From positions 1 to 61,422 of the forward strand of contig JAGPGD010000010.1 of the NCBI GenBank assembly GCA_018056165.1: a DNA stretch of 61,422 bases, given 5' to 3'. The translations under genes were made by a program, and so were the position numbers. Shown in pieces: positions 8,992-15,715 of this stretch. Below the pieces are notes generated by a model. That model was not told the origin of the DNA. It saw only the letters and a list, made by a program, of their open reading frames with translations, and ran no database searches. This DNA is from Paludibacteraceae bacterium. GTDB lineage: Bacteria; Bacteroidota; Bacteroidia; Bacteroidales; Paludibacteraceae. Within the stretch, counting starts at the first letter, position 1, and every line of letters starts with the position of its first letter.

Positions 8992-10584
8992 ATGATGGAA
9001 AAAAAGTTTTTTTATTTGGCATTAATCGCTGTAGTTATTTTAAGTTGCGGAGGTAATGCTTCTGAACCAAACAATATTCAGACAACAATAGACGAAACAC
9101 TTGATAAGCGTGATTATGCTTCGGAAGACGAAGCAGTAAAAACATCATATGAAACTTTTTACAAGCCAAGAAATGCAGTAGCAGGTGATCCGATGACGTA
9201 TTACAACGAAAGCGATAAAACTTTTTATGTGTTCTTTTTACTTGGAAAATTTTCAGGCTACTCGGCAGGAGGCATTTATCTTACTAAAACCACAAATTTT
9301 GCCAGTTTTTGGCCTATTACTCCCATTCCGCAAATCATAACCGGAAGTCAAGGCACTTATGATTCAGGCATCGGTACTGGTACTTGTATAAAAAAGGATA
9401 ATACTTACCACTTTTTTTATACAGGTTTTGGCTCATCGCCAGTAGTAACAAAAGCTGTTGTGAACAATACTTTAGCTAATGCCGAATGGATTAAAAAACC
9501 TTCTTTTCAGCTAGTCGCTCCCAATTTTTGTAAAACAACCGAATTTCGAGACCCATCAGTTTATTGGGATGAAACACGAAATAAATACGTTATGGTGGTA
9601 GGAGGTCAAACTAACGACAATAAGGCTATTCTAGTTCGTTATCAATCTGACGATTTGAATGTTTGGGAACCAATACAAAGCCTTTACACTGCTGTCGACA
9701 ATAATAATCCACAGTTATATGAATTTCCTACTGATGCAGACATACCCGAATGTCCTGAAATATTCAAAATGGGAAATAAATGGTATATGATTTTTTCTCG
9801 CATTAATAGGGATAACCATCGTAAAACTTTTTACCGTATAGCCAACAGTCCTGATGGACCTTGGAAAATTTGTTCAGATGAAAATGGACACCATGAAACA
9901 TTTGATGGATTATGGTTTTACGCTGCAAAAACAGTGTCAGATGGAACAAACCGTTATATTACAGGATGGGCTTCTGTAGGACAGGATAAACAAACTACCA
10001 TCAATGAATTGACATGGGGCGGAAATTTAATCACACATAAACTTGTTCAACAACCGAGCGGGAAACTTTATCCTACGATTCTTGATGCAGTTGATGCCAA
10101 ATTTGCGACATCTGTTGCATATAAAGATATTAAACGGAGTGGAACCGTTTCAGGAAATGGAGATACTTTTACATTGACTGATGGAGGCAGGGTAGTTTTT
10201 AACAGAAATATATCTTCTTTCAAAATAGAAATGAAAATAGATGCTTCACAAGCGCAAAAAGGTTTTGGTATTGCATTTGGAGCTTATGAAACACAGCAGG
10301 ACACTTATAATTTAACTTTTGATATGAGTAGCAGTAACGTTTATAGCTGTCCCGCGCTATTTATGTATCACGCAAATAAAGAATACAATTTTACTCCATT
10401 AATTGTACCCACCGATAAACAGTTTGATGTAAAAATTATTGTGGAAAGACAAGTTTGTGTGATGTATGTAAACAACAATGTGGCATTTACAAACCACATA
10501 AGTAATATGGAAAAAAATCCTTGGATGATTTTTGCAGACAAAGGAACTGTAAAATTCATAGATATTAAAATATCTAAACAATAA
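8992..10584 (+). CDS. Divergent GH32-like surface lipoprotein (candidate endo-fructanase)
   Basis: 530 residues with a lipobox VVILSCGG (cysteine 19). The five-bladed propeller region carries three acidic motifs in GH32 order and spacing: GDPM with D66 (replacing the usual NDPNG), EFRDPSVYWD with D187, and PECPEIFK with E253. A C-terminal beta-sandwich (about 375-530, FKIEMKIDAS, GFGIAFGAYE, CVMYVNNNVAF) completes the fold. Cell-surface GH32 lipoproteins next to SusCD act as endo-levanases or endo-inulinases that cut polysaccharide before import. GH43 is an alternative reading of a divergent five-bladed fold, but the RDP and EC pair favours GH32. Activity on levan versus inulin cannot be read from sequence. 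Two adjacent ATGs (8992, 8995) are equivalent starts. Confidence 0.75.
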   Translation: MMEKKFFYLALIAVVILSCGGNASEPNNIQTTIDETLDKRDYASEDEAVKTSYETFYKPRNAVAGDPMTYYNESDKTFYVFFLLGKFSGYSAGGIYLTKTTNFASFWPITPIPQIITGSQGTYDSGIGTGTCIKKDNTYHFFYTGFGSSPVVTKAVVNNTLANAEWIKKPSFQLVAPNFCKTTEFRDPSVYWDETRNKYVMVVGGQTNDNKAILVRYQSDDLNVWEPIQSLYTAVDNNNPQLYEFPTDADIPECPEIFKMGNKWYMIFSRINRDNHRKTFYRIANSPDGPWKICSDENGHHETFDGLWFYAAKTVSDGTNRYITGWASVGQDKQTTINELTWGGNLITHKLVQQPSGKLYPTILDAVDAKFATSVAYKDIKRSGTVSGNGDTFTLTDGGRVVFNRNISSFKIEMKIDASQAQKGFGIAFGAYETQQDTYNLTFDMSSSNVYSCPALFMYHANKEYNFTPLIVPTDKQFDVKIIVERQVCVMYVNNNVAFTNHISNMEKNPWMIFADKGTVKFIDIKISKQ

Positions 10585-10613
10585 TTCAATTAACAATTAA
10601 AAAATTATTTATT

Positions 10614-11342
10614 ATGAAAAAATCAATTATGCTTTCTTTTTTTATTGCTATTTTTAGTGTTGTCAGTGCACAACAAGTTATTAGTAATGGCGAGGATATT
10701 GGTACTGCTTGGTGGCCTGCGGGGTCAGCAGGTGCGGTAGATATATGGGACAATCCATTAAAGGATGAAGTGAATAATTCTGATAAATCTATTACAGTAT
10801 GGATAAACAATTCTGATGTGGATTATACTGGAGGTGGAATTTCAGGACTTAATGTTGATGTTGTTGCTTATAATACGATATCAGTCATGGTTTATAAACT
10901 CATTGAAGGAAAAGTTAGATTAGAATTACAAGATGGTACTTCTAATTATTTTGTGGAGGCAAGTTATACAACTCCAGGCGCTTGGCAAAAATTAATTTTC
11001 AAAATTCCTTCTGGAATAGGTAATATTCAAACATTATTGGTTGCTCCTCATTTTGAGAATTATCAGACCAACCCCATACCCGATGGAGAAGCACATAGGA
11101 TGTGGTGGGATGAAATTGTTGCTTATTTCGACATTAATTCTGATATTAATGAGTTACCTTTTTCATTAAATCAAGAATACACAACTACTGAAATTTATTC
11201 TTCAAATGGTTCTCTAATAAAAAAAATTTCAGGCAATTTTTCTGTAAGAAATTTAAATTTACCTCAGGGCTTTTATATTTTAAAACAGAAAGATGTTAAA
11301 AATGGTGTTACATCTGTATCAAAATTTTTTGTTCAGAAATAA
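10614..11342 (+). CDS. Secreted carbohydrate-binding-like protein with T9SS sorting domain
   Basis: 242 residues. A signal peptide ends in SVVSAQQV with no lipobox. Residues about 20-175 form one jelly-roll-like module: NTISVMVYKL, ASYTTPGAWQKLIFKIPS, LLVAPHFENY, RMWWDEIVAY. These line up in order with the C-terminal module of the lipoprotein at 7819. The last 65 residues have the type A T9SS C-terminal sorting pattern: TEIYSSNGSLIKKISGN, then LPQGFYILK and a final VSKFFVQK. The protein is thus probably exported by T9SS and attached or released outside, binding the same glycan as the surface lipoprotein. It is the last gene before a strong terminator. No catalytic motif is visible. Confidence 0.75.
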   Translation: MKKSIMLSFFIAIFSVVSAQQVISNGEDIGTAWWPAGSAGAVDIWDNPLKDEVNNSDKSITVWINNSDVDYTGGGISGLNVDVVAYNTISVMVYKLIEGKVRLELQDGTSNYFVEASYTTPGAWQKLIFKIPSGIGNIQTLLVAPHFENYQTNPIPDGEAHRMWWDEIVAYFDINSDINELPFSLNQEYTTTEIYSSNGSLIKKISGNFSVRNLNLPQGFYILKQKDVKNGVTSVSKFFVQK

Positions 11343-11353
11343 TTGATTTTATT

Positions 11354-11399
11354 ACTGTTTCTCCTATTATAATTAATTTAATGGGAGAAACAGTTTTTC
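11354..11399 (+). terminator. Strong intrinsic terminator ending the SusCD operon
   Basis: ACTGTTTCTCC-T-ATTA pairs with TAAT-G-GGAGAAACAGT, giving about 15 bp with one internal T-G pair and a short AT loop, then TTTTTC. It starts 12 bases after the stop codon at 11342. It separates the SusC to binding-protein unit from the GH32-transporter-kinase unit. Confidence 0.85.
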
Positions 11400-11499
11400 A
11401 TTTATTATAGCTTTTCCACAATTTATTGAAAAATAATTCCAAATAAAGTATTCTTACCAACTGTAAGAAACTTCATTTAACCCCAGAAAACTTTTATGA

Positions 11500-11557
11500 A
11501 ACCCACATGTATTGCATACACAAACACGAATGAATATAATATTCAGACATGTGGGTT
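11500..11557. promoter_or_regulatory. Long inverted repeat upstream of GH32 unit (candidate operator)
   Basis: AACCCACATGT (11500-11510) and ACATGTGGGTT (11547-11557) are exact inverted copies, 36 bases apart, and end 31 bases before the GH32 start codon. There is no T run directly after, so a terminator is unlikely. The spacing suits a dimeric regulator such as the AraC-type output domain of the local hybrid sensor, or an RNA stem over the leader. I did not find the half-site upstream of susC. Confidence 0.45.
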
Positions 11558-11588
11558 CCATCAGACCTTTAAAAAATAAATTATTTTG

Positions 11589-13346
11589 ATGAAAAAATTT
11601 CTTATTCCTCTATTTGCTGTTTTGGTCATTCTTTTGGCGGTAGGATTCAAGGCTTCGAAAGATAAGCAGCAAAAGAAAATTAAAATTACTACTGCCTATT
11701 TGTTGTTACCTGTTGAAGAAAACGCCGACGAAGTTAAAACCACAATAAAATATCCCGATAAGAAATTGCCGGATGTTTTTTGGATTCGTCTTGCTCAGCG
11801 TAAGGTGGATTACTGGGTAAAATTAGAAGTAGGAAAATATAAGGGCAAAAACGTGGAATTAATTTTTGATGGTCCTTCTGTTGCCAAGTTCGGAATAAAG
11901 AGGATAAAGCCATCCAACCACTTCAAGGTTAATTACGATGAACCTTATCGTCCCGATTACCATTTTTCGCCTGAATATGGTTGGATGAACGATCCCAATG
12001 GTTTGACTTATTTTGAAGGCGAATACCATCTTTTTTATCAGTATAATCCCTTTGGAACAAGATGGGGAAATATGAGCTGGGGTCATGCCGTAAGCACCGA
12101 TCTAACCTCATGGACTTACTTGCCTGTGGCTTTATGGCCCGATACATTGGGGGCAATTTTTTCGGGAAGCGTTGTTATTGATAAAAATAATACTGCTGGT
12201 TTTGGGAGAAATGCCATGATTGCTATTTATACTAGTGCAGGGAAAGTTCAATCGCAATCTCTGGCTTACAGCACAGACAAAGGAAGAACTTTTACAAAAT
12301 TTGAGAAAAATCCCATTATTCCTAATCCCGGCATAACAGATTTTCGCGATCCGAAAGTGAGTTGGTATCAGCCTGAAAATAAATGGATAATGGCATTAGC
12401 AACAAAACAAACGGTAACTTTTTATTCTTCACTTGACCTTAAAAACTGGAATCGGGAAAGTGAATTCGGTGAAGGAATTGGCTCACATGCAGGAGTGTGG
12501 GAATGTCCTGATTTATTCCCATTAAGTTATGAAGGTAAAACAAAGTGGGTCTTATTGGTAAGTATTAATCCCGGAGGACCTAATGGGGGATCTGCTACTC
12601 AATATTTCGTTGGAGATTTTGATGGCAAAAAATTTCAGGCTGATCCTTTGCCTTATCCTCTTTGGATAGATTATGGGCGAGACAACTATGCAGGCGTTAC
12701 TTTTAGCAATATTCCCGAAATAGATGGTCGCCGAATTTTCCTCGGTTGGATGAACAACTGGGATTATGCGAATCAAACACCAACAAAAATTTTTAGAAGT
12801 AGCAACACTGTTCCTCGCGAATTGCAGCTTGTAAACTATGATAATTATTACGTGTTAAGTAGTTATCCGGTAAAAGAGGTTGATTTGCTCCGAAGCGAAA
12901 CAATTGATTTTCCTGATCAATTCGTAAATAATGAGAAATCGCTGAAAGAACTTTTGAAACAGAATGATGGCAGTTTTGAGCTTAATATGATTTTAAAACC
13001 CGAAAAAGGAAATGTTTTTGGATTTTCATTGCAAAATTCAAAAGGTGAAGTTTTGGATTTTATTTTTGATTTGTCTAATCAATTTGTTAATATTCAAAGA
13101 AATAACAGTGGACTTGTTGGTTTCAACGATCATTTTCCATTGGGGATGAATGCTCCATTGTTGCCTAAAAAAAGTTATGAGATTCGGCTTTTAGTGGATA
13201 AATGTTCTGCAGAATTGTTTATCGATCACGGCGAAATCGTGATGACATCGCTCTTTTATCCAAGAGAAGCTATGAATTCTTTAAAATTCTTTTCGAAAGA
13301 AGGCACGTTGAAAATTGAAGATATAAAAGTTAGCGATTTAAAATAA
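11589..13346 (+). CDS. GH32 fructosidase (exo-levanase/inulinase type)
   Basis: 585 residues starting at the ATG at 11589; a TTG immediately before is less likely. A signal peptide or membrane anchor spans about 4-22. An N-terminal beta-domain of about 85 residues (30-115) precedes the catalytic propeller. Catalytic motifs are complete: WMNDPNG with nucleophile D135, FRDPKVSW with D254, and WECPDLF with acid/base E305, plus the conserved FSGSVVID. A C-terminal beta-sandwich (about 440-585) includes EIRLLVDKCSAELFIDHGEI. It hydrolyses terminal fructose from beta-fructans or oligosaccharides in the periplasm or at a membrane. It heads a unit with a sugar porter (38 bases on) and a fructokinase, so the released fructose is taken up and phosphorylated. 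Confidence 0.92.
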   Translation: MKKFLIPLFAVLVILLAVGFKASKDKQQKKIKITTAYLLLPVEENADEVKTTIKYPDKKLPDVFWIRLAQRKVDYWVKLEVGKYKGKNVELIFDGPSVAKFGIKRIKPSNHFKVNYDEPYRPDYHFSPEYGWMNDPNGLTYFEGEYHLFYQYNPFGTRWGNMSWGHAVSTDLTSWTYLPVALWPDTLGAIFSGSVVIDKNNTAGFGRNAMIAIYTSAGKVQSQSLAYSTDKGRTFTKFEKNPIIPNPGITDFRDPKVSWYQPENKWIMALATKQTVTFYSSLDLKNWNRESEFGEGIGSHAGVWECPDLFPLSYEGKTKWVLLVSINPGGPNGGSATQYFVGDFDGKKFQADPLPYPLWIDYGRDNYAGVTFSNIPEIDGRRIFLGWMNNWDYANQTPTKIFRSSNTVPRELQLVNYDNYYVLSSYPVKEVDLLRSETIDFPDQFVNNEKSLKELLKQNDGSFELNMILKPEKGNVFGFSLQNSKGEVLDFIFDLSNQFVNIQRNNSGLVGFNDHFPLGMNAPLLPKKSYEIRLLVDKCSAELFIDHGEIVMTSLFYPREAMNSLKFFSKEGTLKIEDIKVSDLK

Positions 13347-13384
13347 AAAAATCAATCAAAATATTATTAAATAAATAAAAACTT

Positions 13385-14722
13385 ATGAAAAACAGATATT
13401 TATATTGGACAACTTTTGTCGCTATCAATGGTGGATTATTATTCGGCTTAAATATGGCCGGAATTTCTGGAGCAGTAGATATGATTAAAGGTGAATTTTC
13501 ACTCACTGACAGCGGACTTGGAACAGTTGCCGGATTGCTGACGCTTGGATGCTTGTTGGGAGCTTTGTTTACCGGAAATTTCGCAGAAAAATACGGTCGA
13601 AAAAAAGTGATGGTTAGTACAGCTATTATCTATATTGTTTCAGCTTTGGGGTGTTCCTTTGCCGAATCTTCAGGCATGTTGATTGTTTTCCGTGTTTTGT
13701 CCGGATTAGCAGTTGGAGGAAGTTCTGTAGTTTGTCCCATGTATATATCGGAAATTGCTCCGGCCCACAATCGAGGTCGATTGGTCTCTTTCAATCAGTT
13801 TGCTATAACCATAGGTATTTTATTGGCTTATGTATTTGACTATCTTTTGGCGGGTTTAGGTGAAAACAGTTGGCGTTATATGCTCTTGATTCCTGCAATT
13901 TTTGGTGTGTTGTATCTGATTTTTCTTCTTTTAAAGTTTCCTGAAAGTCCTCGTTGGTTATTGTCAAAAAACAAGAAAGAAGAAGCTGTGAAAATAATGA
14001 AAGCAATTGGCGGAGATGAATTGATTGCAATTGAACTTCCCGAAATGGAAAAAACGATTAATACCGACATTCGTAAAGAAAAAGTCAAGTTTATTGAATT
14101 GTTTCAGGGAAAAATTGGGAAAATTGTTTTAATTGGAACTTTATTGGCTGCTTTTCAACAAATTACAGGAATAAATGCAGTTATTATGTTTGCACCTGAT
14201 ATTTTTCAGGCAGCAGGTTCAGCCAAAATGGATTCATTGATGCAATCCATGATTGTGGGGTTGGTCAATTTTTTAATGACAGTTGTTGCCCTTTGGTTAG
14301 TAGATAAAAGTGGTCGAAAATCTCTTTTATTCTGGGGCGCAATCGGTATGATCATTTCTCTCGCATATTTGACATTTGAATTTTCACGTCCTTTACAAAA
14401 TGGCACGGGTGTATTGATAGCTTTATTGGTTTATATTTCTTTTTTTGCTGCTTCTTTTGCACCAGTTATGTGGGTTGTTATTTCTGAAATTTATCCGGCA
14501 AGAATTAAAGGTTTAGCTATGTCATTTTCTACTGCAGTAAGTTGGTTATGTACTTTTCTAACCGTATATTTTGCCCCAATTATTCAAGGAAAGCTTGGAT
14601 TTGAATATCTTTTTGGAATATTTTGTGCGTTTAGCTTATTGGCAGCAGTTTTTGTGAAGTTTTGGATACCGGAAACCAAAGGAAAATCGCTGGAAATTAT
14701 TGAAAAGGAATTGGGACTATAA
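13385..14722 (+). CDS. MFS sugar porter, probable fructose importer
   Basis: 445 residues with 12 predicted membrane helices. It shows the sugar porter signatures GRKKVMVSTA after helix 2, PESPRWLLSKNK after helix 6, QQITGINAVIMF in helix 7, GRKSLLFW between helices 8 and 9, and a C-terminal PETKGKSLEIIEKEL. This family moves monosaccharides across the inner membrane, usually by proton symport. The position between an exo-fructosidase and a fructokinase points to fructose. The same gene order occurs in the well-studied Bacteroides fructan locus. It is translated from the same transcript as its neighbours (gaps of 38 and 26 bases). Confidence 0.9.
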   Translation: MKNRYLYWTTFVAINGGLLFGLNMAGISGAVDMIKGEFSLTDSGLGTVAGLLTLGCLLGALFTGNFAEKYGRKKVMVSTAIIYIVSALGCSFAESSGMLIVFRVLSGLAVGGSSVVCPMYISEIAPAHNRGRLVSFNQFAITIGILLAYVFDYLLAGLGENSWRYMLLIPAIFGVLYLIFLLLKFPESPRWLLSKNKKEEAVKIMKAIGGDELIAIELPEMEKTINTDIRKEKVKFIELFQGKIGKIVLIGTLLAAFQQITGINAVIMFAPDIFQAAGSAKMDSLMQSMIVGLVNFLMTVVALWLVDKSGRKSLLFWGAIGMIISLAYLTFEFSRPLQNGTGVLIALLVYISFFAASFAPVMWVVISEIYPARIKGLAMSFSTAVSWLCTFLTVYFAPIIQGKLGFEYLFGIFCAFSLLAAVFVKFWIPETKGKSLEIIEKELGL

Positions 14723-14748
14723 AATTAATTTGGAAATCATCTAAAAAC

Positions 14749-15639
14749 ATGAAAGATATTATTGTTGGAATTGGAGAAATCCTTTGGGACGTTTTGCCAA
14801 CAGGAAAAGTTTTAGGAGGAGCACCTGCAAATTTTTCCTATCACATTTCTCAATTGGGATTCGATGGCTTTGCCGTGAGTGCAATTGGAAATGATGAATT
14901 GGGCGAAGAAATCATTGAGAATCTTCATAGAAAAAATATGAATTTCATTATCGAAAAAGTTCCTTTTCCAACCGGTACCGTGCAGGTTACACTGAACGAT
15001 GCAGGTATTCCATGTTATGAAATTTGTGAAAATGTGGCTTGGGACAATATTCCTTTTACTGAGGAAATGAAAAAATTGGCACGTGAAACAAAAGCCGTAT
15101 GCTTTGGTTCTCTGGCTCAACGTCATCCTGTTTCAAGGCAAACCATTCAGCGATTTTTAGATACCGTACCCCAAGAGGCATTGAAAATTTTCGATGTTAA
15201 TATGCGCCAACATTTTTATTCTAAAGAGTTGATAGACTATTCATTGAAAAAATGCAATATACTGAAAATCAATGATGAAGAAATTTTGCTTTTGTCTCAA
15301 CTATTCGATTGGAACGAAAAGTCGGATATGGATATTTGTAAAAGGCTTTTGGGAAATTATTCACTTGATATGATTGTGCTCACGAAAGGAACAAATGGCA
15401 GTTATGTCGTTACACCCCACGAAATTTCTTCAAAACCAACTCCAATAGTTGAGGTTGCCGATACGGTAGGTGCTGGCGATGCTTTCACTGCTGGTTTTGT
15501 GGCAGGAATTCTCAAAGGAAAGAGCGTTTCCGATGCTCATGAACTGGCTGTTGAAATTTCGGCGTTTGTTTGTACCCAGCAAGGTGCCATGCCTGCTCTT
15601 CCTCAGGAAATGATTAACAAAATTGCATCATCGTTTTGA
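14749..15639 (+). CDS. Fructokinase (PfkB/ribokinase family)
   Basis: 296 residues, a usual length for the family. It begins IIVGIGEILWDVLPTGKVLG, where the early GE-x-LWD motif marks sugar kinases, with GGAPANFSYH close behind. The C-terminal PfkB signature is DTVGAGDAFTAGFVAGIL, with the catalytic aspartate in GAGD. FDVNMRQHFY matches the (D)xNxR substrate/ATP loop. It phosphorylates fructose to fructose 6-phosphate in the cytosol, the last step of the locus. It follows the sugar porter by 26 bases and ends 76 bases before the sensor gene, which has its own -7 box. Confidence 0.92.
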   Translation: MKDIIVGIGEILWDVLPTGKVLGGAPANFSYHISQLGFDGFAVSAIGNDELGEEIIENLHRKNMNFIIEKVPFPTGTVQVTLNDAGIPCYEICENVAWDNIPFTEEMKKLARETKAVCFGSLAQRHPVSRQTIQRFLDTVPQEALKIFDVNMRQHFYSKELIDYSLKKCNILKINDEEILLLSQLFDWNEKSDMDICKRLLGNYSLDMIVLTKGTNGSYVVTPHEISSKPTPIVEVADTVGAGDAFTAGFVAGILKGKSVSDAHELAVEISAFVCTQQGAMPALPQEMINKIASSF

Positions 15640-15660
15640 TTTTCATTTGGAAAAAAATCT

Positions 15661-15668
15661 TATTTTTG
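15661..15668 (+). promoter_or_regulatory. Candidate -7 box of the sensor gene (TATTTTTG)
   Basis: TATTTTTG fits the Bacteroidota -7 consensus TAnnTTTG and lies 47 bases before the ATG of the hybrid sensor. No well-spaced -33 box is seen. It suggests that the regulator is transcribed on its own, as is usual for locus regulators. Confidence 0.4.
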
Positions 15669-15715
15669 TGTTGTAAATCATTTTCGATACCAATAATTAA
15701 AGTTTTGGCTGTTTC

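Noticed and set aside
11341..11589. A separate small gene in the gap before the second GH32 gene
   Set aside because: The gap is filled by a terminator, AT-rich DNA and an inverted repeat; no open frame of useful length is present.
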